Assembly (NCBI GenBank): GCA_009911035.1
Contig: QXWO01000034.1
Location: 1-62,753, forward strand
Reading direction: 5' to 3'
Origin: Lachnospiraceae bacterium
GTDB taxonomy: Bacteria; Bacillota; Clostridia; Lachnospirales; Lachnospiraceae
DNA length: 62,753 nucleotides
Below the pieces are notes generated by a model. It was not told the DNA's origin. It did not search any database and saw only the letters and a program-made list of their open reading frames with translations. Positions within the stretch are counted from its first letter, which is position 1; each line of letters opens with the position of its first letter. The position numbers and the translations under genes were made by a program. Of the stretch, positions 25,932 to 35,333 are shown piece by piece.

Positions 25932-28490
25932 CTACTTTAAAAATCTGGATATCAGATTCATCAGCACCAAAATATCAAGGGGCTTTGCCGCATGGGCATT
26001 CATACCGCACTCAAGGCAGACCTGTACGTCGTCAGAAAATGCATCGGCTGTCATTGCAATGATTGGCAGGTCATTATCGTCCCGGGCTGTCAGCGCCCTG
26101 ATTGCTTTCGTAGCTTCATATCCATTCATTACCGGCATACGGATATCCATCAGAATCAAATCATAATATCTTAGCTCGGAAGTATTGAATTTTTCCACAC
26201 ATTCCTTTCCGTTTACTGCACGCTCAAGGATAAACCCAAAAGAGGATAAGATCTCGTCAGCGATCTCCCAGTTGATATCATTATCCTCCGCCACAAGAAT
26301 ACGTTTCCCGGTAAAGTCCATCTGCTGGCTGTCATTTTCCCTGGAAGATACTGTGTCATGATTCTCTGCGTACCGGCTTAAACATGCATAGAGGGTTGAT
26401 GCAAAAAGCGGCTTCGAGATGAACCCTTCCACTTCTGCTTCCTTGGCATCTTCCTCTATATCGCTCCAGTCATACGCTGAAATCAGGAAAATAGGTATCT
26501 TCTTTCCTACTTTATCCCTGATCTGCTGTATGGTCTGCAGTCCGTCCATTCCCGGCATTTTCCAGTCAATCAATACAAACTGGTAATCATCGTCCCGCTT
26601 ATGGCGTTCTTCTATCATCTCCACAGCCTTTTTCCCATCCTGGGTCCACTCTGCACGGACACCCAGAACTTCCAGATTGGCAACTGCACTTTCACACAAA
26701 AGCTGATTGTCATCCACCACAAGTATCTGCCAGTCGGGCAGCTTCATGTCTTCTGCAATCTCTGCACGCTCCAGCTCAAGGGTGATATGGAACTTGCTTC
26801 CCACATTGAGACGGCTTTCCAGGTCTATGGTTCCTCCCATAAGCTCTGTTACTCTCTTAGTAATTGACATGCCAAGCCCTGTACCTACAATTCCCTGAAC
26901 CAGTTCCGACTCGTCTCTGGTAAAGGTATCAAAAATCTTCTTCTGGAATTCTTCCGTCATTCCAATCCCGTTATCTTCTACGATAAAGTGGGTCTTTACC
27001 ATATCATCCCCTTTATCTGATTCTTCCTGATAAACATGCACATCAATTCTTCCACCCTCGGGCGTAAATTTAATTGCATTGGACAAAAGGTTCAAAAGAA
27101 TCTGGTTTAAACGCACACCATCGCAGCATATATTTTCTGATATGATATTACTAATGAAAATATCAAAAAACTGGTTTCTTTCCTTTAACTGGGGCTTCAC
27201 GATGTTTACAATATCGTCCATGGCATCCCGCAGGGAAAGAGGGTTCATATTGAGGGTCACTTTACCGCTTTCTATCTTGGACATATCTAGTACATCATTG
27301 ATCAGTCCCAAAAGATGCTTGCTGGATAACTGCACTTTTCTAAGGCAGTCCTCCACCTTCACCACATCCTTTAGGTTTTTCGTGGCAATGTCCGTCATCC
27401 CAATGATTGCGTTCATAGGCGTGCGGATATCATGGCTCATGCTGGAAAGGAACTCACTTTTTGCCTTGTTTGCACGCTCCGCCTCCTTGCGCATTTTGTT
27501 CAGCGCATCCATCTGCTGTGTGGAAAGTCTAAAATAATAAAGGAAAACAGCTCCCATAGCCAGCAGAATAATCAGGGAAGAACCAATCATGATAAGAATA
27601 CGTGTCTGGTCCAGTTTTCCTATAGAGTCTCTCCACATATCCCCTGGCATAACAGTGAGAAGAAACCAGTCATAATTGTCGGAGATCCGGGAGCAGTAAA
27701 CATACTTTTCTTCTCCCTCCATCAGGATTTTCGCGGAATAATCCTCTCCTATTTCCATGGATTCTTTTAACTGTGCTATGTAATCATCTTTTTTTAAACC
27801 GTCAAGATCCTCAGCAGTTTCATTAATGCGTTCAAAATAATTTGTTTTACTGTCAACCACATTCCGGATAATAAAATTACCATTTTTGTCTATAACGTGG
27901 GTGTAGATCTGACCTTCTCCTGCCTCTAAGAACATGGCATCATTCATATATTCCATGGGAACGCCTACTACCAGTGCCAGGCTCTCCTCCCCGTTTTCCA
28001 TGGGATATGCCGCTTTTTTGCCGATCAAAAGAATCCTTTCTCCATCTTCGTCGATTCCCTGTTCCACAATATCGTTTCCCTGCCTTAAGGCGTCTATGAC
28101 TTTTTCCCCACCTTCTGTGCTTACGATTTTTTTCCCATAAATCTCTTTGAGCTCACCTTTTTCATTACAAAATCCAATATAAACAAGATTTCTGATCTGC
28201 GCATTTGAACTGAGCTTTTCAAGCAACGCATCATCATACTCCACTTCCTGGGGCGGAATCATCTTGATAATCCCTTCTACCTGCTCCAGCCTTAAGTTGA
28301 TAATGGAATAGAACTTCTGCCGTAACTGCAAATTCATTTCACTCATATAAATTTCACTTATCTCTGAAATGGATTGCTCCGTCTTCTGGGTCATCACATG
28401 AGTCAGTCCCAAAAAAACGATTGTACATACAACAATTACCAGCACAAAACTCCCTCTTAAAAAATTTTTTATTCTCTTCTCCATTTTCAT
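25932..28490 (-). CDS. Hybrid sensor histidine kinase with two receiver domains
   Basis: 852 residues. Helix 1 spans 13-30, an extracellular Cache-like sensor 31-295, and helix 2 297-320. A HisKA domain has H353 in FLSSMSHDIRTPMNAIIGM, and the ATPase has NLLSNAIKFTPEGG, EDNGIGM and GTGLGMSI. Two receivers follow: REC1 with D642 (VLIDWKMPGMDG) and REC2 with D782 (LILMDIRMPVMNG). There is no output domain, so it must pass phosphate to an Hpt or regulator elsewhere. GAGAGGAAAGC precedes the ATG. It is a close paralogue of the kinase at 29262, from which nth separates it. Confidence 0.92.
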   Translation of the reverse strand: MKMEKRIKNFLRGSFVLVIVVCTIVFLGLTHVMTQKTEQSISEISEIYMSEMNLQLRQKFYSIINLRLEQVEGIIKMIPPQEVEYDDALLEKLSSNAQIRNLVYIGFCNEKGELKEIYGKKIVSTEGGEKVIDALRQGNDIVEQGIDEDGERILLIGKKAAYPMENGEESLALVVGVPMEYMNDAMFLEAGEGQIYTHVIDKNGNFIIRNVVDSKTNYFERINETAEDLDGLKKDDYIAQLKESMEIGEDYSAKILMEGEEKYVYCSRISDNYDWFLLTVMPGDMWRDSIGKLDQTRILIMIGSSLIILLAMGAVFLYYFRLSTQQMDALNKMRKEAERANKAKSEFLSSMSHDIRTPMNAIIGMTDIATKNLKDVVKVEDCLRKVQLSSKHLLGLINDVLDMSKIESGKVTLNMNPLSLRDAMDDIVNIVKPQLKERNQFFDIFISNIISENICCDGVRLNQILLNLLSNAIKFTPEGGRIDVHVYQEESDKGDDMVKTHFIVEDNGIGMTEEFQKKIFDTFTRDESELVQGIVGTGLGMSITKRVTELMGGTIDLESRLNVGSKFHITLELERAEIAEDMKLPDWQILVVDDNQLLCESAVANLEVLGVRAEWTQDGKKAVEMIEERHKRDDDYQFVLIDWKMPGMDGLQTIQQIRDKVGKKIPIFLISAYDWSDIEEDAKEAEVEGFISKPLFASTLYACLSRYAENHDTVSSRENDSQQMDFTGKRILVAEDNDINWEIADEILSSFGFILERAVNGKECVEKFNTSELRYYDLILMDIRMPVMNGYEATKAIRALTARDDNDLPIIAMTADAFSDDVQVCLECGMNAHAAKPLDILVLMNLISRFLK

Positions 28491-28549
28491 GCTTTCCTCT
28501 CAGTGCTTAAACCTAAATACTCCCACTTATATTATAATAGGTTCTGTTC

Positions 28550-29191
28550 CTATTTGTCCACTCCGGCTTTTTTACATAGATCCTCCAGACAGCATTTGTC
28601 ACAATAAGGGGTTGTCCTTGCCGTACAGACTTCCCTTCCATGATAAACCAGCCTGTGGCAGAAATCGCTCCCTTCCTTTGGCGGAATGATTTTCCACAGG
28701 GCCATCTCCACCTTCTTCGGCTCTTTGATGCCATCTACCAGCCCCATCCTGTTTACCAGACGGATGCAGTGGGTGTCTGTCACGATGGCAGGCTTGCCGA
28801 ACACATCTCCCATAATAAGATTCGCACTTTTTCTCCCTACCCCCGGAAGTTTTAAAAGCGCCTCAAAGTCCTCCGGCACGCCGCCTGCATACTGATCTCT
28901 TATAATCTTCATACATGCGCTGATGTCCCTTGCCTTACTGTGTCCTAACCCGCAGGGTTTTACAATCTTTTCAATTTCCTCCACAGGCGCCCTGGCAAGG
29001 GAATCCACATCCGGGAATCTGGCATATAAGTCCTCCACCACCACATTTACCCTCGCATCAGTACACTGGGCCGCCAGCCGTACACTCACCAGAAGCTTCC
29101 ATGCCTGGTTATAATCAAGGGTACATCCTGCTTCCGGATATTCCTTTTTTAGGCGCCTGATAATCTCAAGAGCCCTGTCTTCTTTTGTCAT
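28550..29191 (-). CDS. nth: Endonuclease III (DNA glycosylase/AP lyase)
   Basis: A 213-residue base-excision repair enzyme acting on oxidised pyrimidines. The helix-hairpin-helix LPGVGRKSANLIM holds the catalytic Lys, and VTDTHCIRLVNRMG holds the catalytic Asp. The [4Fe-4S] cluster ligands are in VCTARTTPYCDKCCLEDLC, with seven rather than six residues between the first two Cys. GGGGAGACAGG precedes the ATG. It sits between two paralogous hybrid kinases, so the kinase duplication probably arose around it. Confidence 0.96.
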   Translation of the reverse strand: MTKEDRALEIIRRLKKEYPEAGCTLDYNQAWKLLVSVRLAAQCTDARVNVVVEDLYARFPDVDSLARAPVEEIEKIVKPCGLGHSKARDISACMKIIRDQYAGGVPEDFEALLKLPGVGRKSANLIMGDVFGKPAIVTDTHCIRLVNRMGLVDGIKEPKKVEMALWKIIPPKEGSDFCHRLVYHGREVCTARTTPYCDKCCLEDLCKKAGVDK

Positions 29192-29261
29192 CCTGTCTCC
29201 CCGCTGTACTTTTCAAAACCAGCTTAAACGATTTATCTTTACTGTATTTTCGTCCATGCAT

Positions 29262-31805
29262 CTATGCATTCATAAACTCCTGGAGAAGCTGCATCAGTTC
29301 ACCAACATCAATAGGTTTGGCTGTATGGGCATTCATACCGCTTTCCAGACAATCCTGTATATCATCTGTAAAAGCGTCTGCTGTCATTGCAATGATCGGA
29401 AGCCCCTTATCTTCCCTCTCTAAAGCCCTGATTGCTTTGGTTGCATCATATCCATTCATGATAGGCATACGGATATCCATCAGCACTGCATCATAGTAAC
29501 CAGGCTGCGACTTTTCAAATTTTTCCAGACAGTCTTTGCCGTCCACCGCATGCTCCACTTCAAATCCTACTGCCGCAAGCACCTCATATGCAATCTCCCA
29601 GTTCAGCTCATTATCCTCCGCCACCAGAAGTCTTTTTCCTTCAAAATTGATTTCCTGTCTCTTCTGCTTTTCTTCCTTCTTACCTTTTTCTGTAAACTGG
29701 CGCAGTTTTGTAAAAAGGGTGGATCTAAACAGGGGCTTTTCTATATATCCTCCAACCTCTTCCTTGTTGATTTCTTCTTCAATATCGCTCCAGCTATAAG
29801 TGGAAACCACAAATACAGGTTTTTTCCCTTTTACCTTTTCCCGTACTTTCCTGATCACCCGGTTTTCATCCATACGAAGCTGTTTCCAGTCAATCAGTAC
29901 AAAATCATATCCCTCATTTTTATTGTATTTTTCTACTATCATTTCCACGGCTTTGTCTGAATCCGGCGTCCAGTCTGCATGCATTCCAATGGCTTCCAGA
30001 TTTTCCGCAGCCACAGTGCATAAATCTTCATTGTCATCCAAAACCAGCACATTCCACTTTGGCAGTTTTACTGCTTCCTTGTCCGCGCCCCGCTTAAAGT
30101 CCAGGGTAATATGGAACCTGCTGCCCTTTTGCAGTTCGCTTTTCACTTCGATGGTGCCGTCCATCATGTCTACAATGTTCTTGGTAATAGCCATCCCCAG
30201 TCCAGTTCCAGTGATATGCTGGATTTCCGCCGCCTCATCTCTTGTAAAAGAATCAAAAATCTTTTCCTGGAATTCCTTTGACATTCCCATACCGTTGTCT
30301 TCCACTTTAAAATGGGTTCTCACATATTCGTCCCCCACAGGAGAATTTTCCTGGGATATGTAGACGTTTATCCGCCCTTCTTCCGGCGTAAATTTTAGTG
30401 CATTGGAAAGCAGGTTCAAAAGAACCTGGTTCAGCTGCACATCATCGCAATAGATGCTTTCCGACAGGATATTATTGATAAAAACATCAAAATGCTGTTT
30501 TCTTGACCTTATCTGGGGATAAATAATATTGACAATATCATCCGCCATGTACCTTAAAGATACTTCCCGTATATTCAAAGTCATCTTACCGCTTTCGATC
30601 TTGGAGATATCCAGGACATCATTAATAAGCCCCAGAAGATGCCGGCTGGAAAGCTTAACCTTTTGGAGACAGTCTACCACACGTTCCTCGTCTTCCCTGT
30701 TTTTTAATGCGATCTCTGTCATGCCTATAATGGCGTTCATAGGTGTACGTATATCATGGCTCATGCTGGAAAGGAATTCGCTCTTGGACTGGTTTGCATA
30801 GACTGCTTCCTTCCTTGCCTTATCCAGCTCCCGCATCTGGCGGCGTGATATCCTGACATACTGGATGACCAGAACGGTCAATCCAAGTACAATGATAGCA
30901 AGGGAAACCACCATGCCTTTGATGCGCAGGGCATCCAGCTTCACAATGGGCGCCTCTAACACGTCATCAGGCATAACCATAATCAGATACCACTGGGAAT
31001 TGATCAAAAGGGGAATGCCATGGATATGCATACGCCTGCCGTCTGCTGACATAATGGTATTATAAGTTTTCTTCTGTTCAATGGCTTCTTTCAGTTCCCC
31101 GATATAGGATTCTGCGGTTTTGCTGTCATATATTTCTTTCTTTTCCATAATGCGTTCAAAATAATTCTCCTTAAACACATCAGAATTCCTTATGACAAAT
31201 TTCCCCTTCTCATCGATAATATGGAAATACATATTTGCACCTTCCGTATTCCTGAAAAGAACGCTGTCCAGATATTCCATGGAAATCCCTGCTATCAGCC
31301 CAAAGCTGCTACTGCCGTCTTCCATGGGATAGTCGGCCTGGATACCTAAAAGGAGAATCTTGTTTTCCTCTCCGTCCATACCACGGGCCACTACTCTGCC
31401 ATTTTTATATAAGGCTTCCTCAAAATATTCCTCGTCTGTAATTGACACCGGCTCCCCGTAAATCGTCTCCAGTATCCCTTCCCGGGTATAAAATCCCAGA
31501 TAAGTAAACTTCCTAAGTTCTCCTTTTTCCTTCAGATCCTCCAGCATTTCCTCTGAATATTCGTCCGCTTTGGGCTGTGTACCGCTTATGAGCCCTTCCA
31601 CCTGCTCCATGCGCAGACTGATTATGGCATCAAATTTCTGCTGTATCTGCATCCCCATTTCTGACATATAAATATCACTGATTTCAACAATTGACTTATC
31701 TGTCTTTTCTCCCAGATAAAAAATCAGTGTAATAAATACAACTGCACTTACCACCATCATGCAGCCAAATCCTTTCAATAAAAACTTGATGTTTCCTTTA
31801 CCCAT
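29262..31805 (-). CDS. Hybrid sensor histidine kinase with two receivers, paralogue with altered REC1
   Basis: 847 residues, collinear with the kinase at 25932. Helix 1 is at about 13-32, a Cache-like sensor at 33-295 and helix 2 at 297-317. H350 lies in FLSSMSHDIRTPMNAIIGM; the ATPase motifs are NLLSNALKFTPEEG and GTGLGMAI. REC2 is canonical (D777, VLMDIRMPIMNGY). REC1 keeps D639 (FVLIDWK), but the following MPGMDG motif of its paralogue is replaced by QLRMDENR, so phosphorylation or signalling by REC1 is probably altered. AAGGAAAGTAAAA precedes the ATG. Confidence 0.92.
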   Translation of the reverse strand: MGKGNIKFLLKGFGCMMVVSAVVFITLIFYLGEKTDKSIVEISDIYMSEMGMQIQQKFDAIISLRMEQVEGLISGTQPKADEYSEEMLEDLKEKGELRKFTYLGFYTREGILETIYGEPVSITDEEYFEEALYKNGRVVARGMDGEENKILLLGIQADYPMEDGSSSFGLIAGISMEYLDSVLFRNTEGANMYFHIIDEKGKFVIRNSDVFKENYFERIMEKKEIYDSKTAESYIGELKEAIEQKKTYNTIMSADGRRMHIHGIPLLINSQWYLIMVMPDDVLEAPIVKLDALRIKGMVVSLAIIVLGLTVLVIQYVRISRRQMRELDKARKEAVYANQSKSEFLSSMSHDIRTPMNAIIGMTEIALKNREDEERVVDCLQKVKLSSRHLLGLINDVLDISKIESGKMTLNIREVSLRYMADDIVNIIYPQIRSRKQHFDVFINNILSESIYCDDVQLNQVLLNLLSNALKFTPEEGRINVYISQENSPVGDEYVRTHFKVEDNGMGMSKEFQEKIFDSFTRDEAAEIQHITGTGLGMAITKNIVDMMDGTIEVKSELQKGSRFHITLDFKRGADKEAVKLPKWNVLVLDDNEDLCTVAAENLEAIGMHADWTPDSDKAVEMIVEKYNKNEGYDFVLIDWKQLRMDENRVIRKVREKVKGKKPVFVVSTYSWSDIEEEINKEEVGGYIEKPLFRSTLFTKLRQFTEKGKKEEKQKRQEINFEGKRLLVAEDNELNWEIAYEVLAAVGFEVEHAVDGKDCLEKFEKSQPGYYDAVLMDIRMPIMNGYDATKAIRALEREDKGLPIIAMTADAFTDDIQDCLESGMNAHTAKPIDVGELMQLLQEFMNA

Positions 31806-31942
31806 TTTTACTTTCCTTTTTCAAATATGTATTCCCTGCCGGCACACATGCATTTCAAAGGACCGGCGTACAGCGATTAATTGTCAGACCATTCTTATTA
31901 TAACTTGTTTAAAGAAAAATTTCTACTACTAATCCTGTATTA

Positions 31943-32836
31943 TTAAGCAAATTCCCTGTCCACACAATATCTGATGACCGAGTCTATCTGGGGGGAAATC
32001 CATTTGTCCCGGTGATATAAAAGCTGTTTCCATATTTCAATATCAAAATCGGCCACCGGAAGATAGGCGATCCGGCCCTCCTCCTTTTCTTTCCGGGTAA
32101 TATAATCCGGCAGATAGGAAATTCCTGCCCCCTGCCCCACCATGGCACAGATAAGTCCTGCCCTGCCGATTTCCAGCACAGGCTGAATCTCCAGAGACAT
32201 TCCTGCCAGTTTTTCATCCAGGAGCCTCCTGTAGCTCATGCCCTTTTCCGTCAGAAGAAAGGGATGCCGGATCAGTTCCTCGACCGAGAGTTCCTTTTGG
32301 GATGCCAGCGGACTCTGTGCAGCTGCCACAAAATGCATCCCTATCTTTTCCTCCCTGATAATCACATATTCTGTGTCATAAAAATGATTATCCAGGGTCA
32401 GAATCACATCCACTTCGTTATGGTTCATAAGGCGGAACATTTCTTCCGTCCCTGCGGATATGATTTTAAGAAAGATCCCCGGATAACGCTTCCTGAAATC
32501 CAGGAACTTTTCTCCCAGCAGAGAATCGCATAAGGAATCCGCCATAGCCAGCCGCACATGCCCCTTTATCTCTTTTTCATTCTGCATGCGCTCCTCCAGT
32601 TCCTTTGTAAGAAAACTGATCTGATGGGCATACTTTAACACCTCCCGCCCTTTTTCCGTCAGGGCTACTGTGTGGTTGATCCTTTCAAACAACTGGGAAT
32701 TCAGTTCCCCTTCTAACTGCTTGATTTGAAAAGAAACCGTAGACTGGGAATATCCAAGCTTCTGTGCCGCCTTTGTAAAACTATTTAACTCTGCTACCTG
32801 AATAAATGTGACAATATTCTTAATATCCACTTTCAC
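31943..32836 (-). CDS. LysR-family regulator divergent from an amino-acid symporter
   Basis: 297 residues. An N-terminal winged HTH (FTKAAQKLGYSQSTVSFQIKQLE) precedes a periplasmic-binding-protein-like effector domain. The start is probably GTG at 32836 after AGGAAAGGC. It is transcribed away from the AGCS symporter gene across a 126-bp gap with a clear promoter for the symporter. LysR regulators usually control such a divergent neighbour, so the coinducer may be alanine or glycine; that is inference. Confidence 0.88.
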   Translation of the reverse strand: MKVDIKNIVTFIQVAELNSFTKAAQKLGYSQSTVSFQIKQLEGELNSQLFERINHTVALTEKGREVLKYAHQISFLTKELEERMQNEKEIKGHVRLAMADSLCDSLLGEKFLDFRKRYPGIFLKIISAGTEEMFRLMNHNEVDVILTLDNHFYDTEYVIIREEKIGMHFVAAAQSPLASQKELSVEELIRHPFLLTEKGMSYRRLLDEKLAGMSLEIQPVLEIGRAGLICAMVGQGAGISYLPDYITRKEKEEGRIAYLPVADFDIEIWKQLLYHRDKWISPQIDSVIRYCVDREFA

Positions 32837-32884
32837 GCCTTTCCTGCATCGAATTTTTAAATCCTATGCATCGCTTTTATCAGT

Positions 32885-32913
32885 TTTACAAATGTTCAAC
32901 TTTACTATATACT
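32885..32913 (+). promoter_or_regulatory. Promoter of the AGCS symporter gene
   Basis: TTTACA (32885-32890), 17 bp, TATACT (32908-32913). Two GCATCG direct repeats at 32846-32851 and 32868-32873, 22 bp apart, lie just upstream, where a LysR activator would bind. Confidence 0.65.
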
Positions 32914-32962
32914 AATAATCACAAAAAAACAACTGATACGATCAAAGAGGAAAACAAAAGAC

Positions 32963-34360
32963 ATGGAAATCATCAAAAACATTTTTTTTTCTGTTTACAA
33001 TATCTTATGGGGCGATCTTATCCAGATTCCCCTGCCTGGCGGAAGCACGCTCGGCCTGTCCCTGCTGGTGCTGATTCTGATACCTTCGGGTATTTATTTT
33101 ACATTCAGGACAAAGTTCCTGCCCTTCCGGCTTTTTCCCGAAATGTTGAAAATTGCAGTGGAAAAGAAAAACCGTTCCCAGAAAGGGGCGATTTCGGGTA
33201 TGCAGGCGCTTATTATTTCCACCGCGACCCGTGTGGGAATGGGAAATCTGGTAGGCGTCGTCGCCGCTATCTCCGCCGGCGGCGCAGGGGCTGTCTTCTG
33301 GATGTGGATCACTGCCCTGTTAGGTTCTTCCACCGCCTTTGCGGAGGCTACCCTTGCCCAGATATATAAAGAAAAAGACCCTTTATACGGAGGCTACCGG
33401 GGCGGTCCTGCTTATTATATCCATCACTTATTCTGCGGGAAAAAGGCCCCCGGGAAACGCTCCATCATCGCCATACTTTTTGCCCTTTCCGGCTTAATAT
33501 GCTGGTGCGGCATCAGCCAGGTGATTGGAAATTCCGTTTCCTCCGCCTTTGAAAATGCCTTCCGCATCCCTCCCCTTTATACCACGATCCTTCTCGTCAT
33601 TGTGGCGGCTGTCATTGTCCTACGCAAAAATGCCACGGTAAAGGTGCTGGATATTGTCGTGCCTGTTATGGCCGGTTTTTATTTCCTGCTGACGATTTTC
33701 ATTATCATAAAAAATGCCGGACAGCTTCCCTCTGTATTCCAGCGAATCTTTTCAGAAGCGCTGGGCTTTCGGCAGATGGCTGCCGGAGGCTTCGGGGCGG
33801 TCATTATGAACGGTGCCAAAAGAGGGCTGTTCTCCAATGAAGCAGGGTCCGGTTCCGCCCCTTGTGCCGCCGCTGCCGCAGAAATCAGCCATCCTGCAAA
33901 AGAAGGACTTCTTCAGGCATTCGGCGTATTTATTGATACCATTGTCATTTGCAGTTGTTCCGCCATGATCATGCTGCTAACCCCCATGGACTTAACCGCC
34001 GGATTGTCCGGCATGGATCTTTTACAGACATCCATGCAGTACCACATGGGAGAAACGGGAGTTATCTTTATTGCGGTTATTTTGTGGCTGTTCAGCTTTT
34101 CCACCTTTATCGGAATCCTGTTCTATGCCCGTTCCAACGTAGCCTATCTGTTCGGGGATAACTGGCTTTCCCAGACCCTCTACAAACTCCTTGCCCTTGT
34201 GATGCTGTTTGTGGGCGGACTGGCCGCCTATACTTTTGTGTGGGATCTGGGAGATATCGGTATCGGACTTATGACGATCTTTAACATGATTGCACTGATC
34301 CCCCTGTCGCGGCAGGCGGTAGAATCCCTTAAGGATTATGAAAGTATGAAAAAGAAATAA
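32963..34360 (+). CDS. Alanine/glycine:cation symporter (AGCS family)
   Basis: A 465-residue membrane transporter importing alanine or glycine with Na+ or H+. Family signatures are visible: the early GIYFTFRTKFLPFRLFPEML, then GAISGMQALIISTATRVGMGNLVGV, the helix with EATLAQIYKEKDPLYGGYRGGPAYYI, and NGAKRGLFSNEAGSGSAPCAAAAAE. It has about 11 membrane spans and is full length. AGAGGAAAACAAAAGAC precedes the ATG. It is a single gene ended by the hairpin at 34370-34412. Confidence 0.93.
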   Translation: MEIIKNIFFSVYNILWGDLIQIPLPGGSTLGLSLLVLILIPSGIYFTFRTKFLPFRLFPEMLKIAVEKKNRSQKGAISGMQALIISTATRVGMGNLVGVVAAISAGGAGAVFWMWITALLGSSTAFAEATLAQIYKEKDPLYGGYRGGPAYYIHHLFCGKKAPGKRSIIAILFALSGLICWCGISQVIGNSVSSAFENAFRIPPLYTTILLVIVAAVIVLRKNATVKVLDIVVPVMAGFYFLLTIFIIIKNAGQLPSVFQRIFSEALGFRQMAAGGFGAVIMNGAKRGLFSNEAGSGSAPCAAAAAEISHPAKEGLLQAFGVFIDTIVICSCSAMIMLLTPMDLTAGLSGMDLLQTSMQYHMGETGVIFIAVILWLFSFSTFIGILFYARSNVAYLFGDNWLSQTLYKLLALVMLFVGGLAAYTFVWDLGDIGIGLMTIFNMIALIPLSRQAVESLKDYESMKKK

Positions 34361-34369
34361 TCAACCAGA

Positions 34370-34412
34370 CAGCGCCATCTGCGGCATTAATATCTTGCCT
34401 CAAATGGCGCTG
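34370..34412. terminator. Hairpin between the symporter gene and the convergent retron operon
   Basis: CAGCGCCAT (34370-34378) pairs with ATGGCGCTG (34404-34412), followed by TAATAATTT. It lies between two convergent transcripts; the T-tract is weak. Confidence 0.45.
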
Positions 34413-34429
34413 TAATAATTTAACATTGC

Positions 34430-35332
34430 TCAACAATCTCTCCTTGATATCTCTGTTGCATGATACGCAATAGGGGCAAAAATCTTTGTACATCCCTCTC
34501 CTCCATTGTCAATAAATCCTGGCCTAACCATGATACTGGAGGTATTTTCATAATAAACACTCAGAATACTTTGAAGTATCATCTGAAATCCCAGATAGTG
34601 CTCTCCCTTTTTGTATTCATAAAAAAGATATTTTGTTTCTTTTTTTCCTGACGGGCGTCTTTTATATATCCCCCATTCCGATATTGAGCCTAAAAAATTT
34701 ATCATTCCTTCATAAAACAGCGGCTTTCTTCCAGAATAATAATTTTTCAGCTCATTATACGCTCTTTCCCCCTTCTGCTCGCAGGTAAGCTTATTTTTCA
34801 GTCTCTCATCAAACTTGTCTTCCATGGCAATCAGAGCGGTAAAAGGGCTTCTTGCTTTTTTCTTGTCTTTCCTTTTGTGTACGCATAGATAACTAGCTTT
34901 TTCCAGCATCTCTGCTTCATGCCGAATATTCTCTATACGCAGATATTTTTTGACTGATATTACTCCTATCACCCCTTCCGGCGGTGCAATTACACTATCC
35001 CCAAAGCGCTGATATACCGGATAATGGGCAGTATCATATACAAGAATGTCTAACTGGCCAGATGCTTCATGCTCATCCTTTACCCTTGCCCTGTCCCCGC
35101 CTCCGCATCCCACTGCCGGCCTCAGAATAAAGCCTGTTAATACCTCTAAATCCTTGGGAAGATATCTTCTTAAATATTCCCGTATCAGATGTTCCACATA
35201 ACGTCCGTCTTCTCCTGCATGGAGTGCCCCTGCATTTTTTTCCGAAGGCAGCAAAGTCTGGAACTGCTGATATATATCCAATAAAGCCTCCATTTCCTTT
35301 GACCAGTATTTTTTAATTCTATCATCTGCCAT
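34430..35332 (-). CDS. DUF6602-like putative nuclease coupled to the retron reverse transcriptase
   Basis: A 300-residue soluble protein resembling the DUF6602 family, which looks like a restriction-endonuclease fold. Motifs: YVEHLIREYLRRYLPKDLEVLTGFIL, then GQLDILVYD (D95, D100), then VIAPPEGVIGVISVKKYL. The last corresponds to the usual vIEVKs strand, but the Glu is Ser126, so cleavage may be lost or use another residue. Its ATG lies one base after the reverse transcriptase stop (TGA-A-ATG), with AGGGGAAGT as ribosome site, so it is translated together with the RT and is the last gene of the retron operon. It could be a second effector, a DNA-binding subunit or a regulator. The family call was made by eye. 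Confidence 0.6.
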   Translation of the reverse strand: MADDRIKKYWSKEMEALLDIYQQFQTLLPSEKNAGALHAGEDGRYVEHLIREYLRRYLPKDLEVLTGFILRPAVGCGGGDRARVKDEHEASGQLDILVYDTAHYPVYQRFGDSVIAPPEGVIGVISVKKYLRIENIRHEAEMLEKASYLCVHKRKDKKKARSPFTALIAMEDKFDERLKNKLTCEQKGERAYNELKNYYSGRKPLFYEGMINFLGSISEWGIYKRRPSGKKETKYLFYEYKKGEHYLGFQMILQSILSVYYENTSSIMVRPGFIDNGGEGCTKIFAPIAYHATEISRRDC

Positions 35333-35333
35333 T

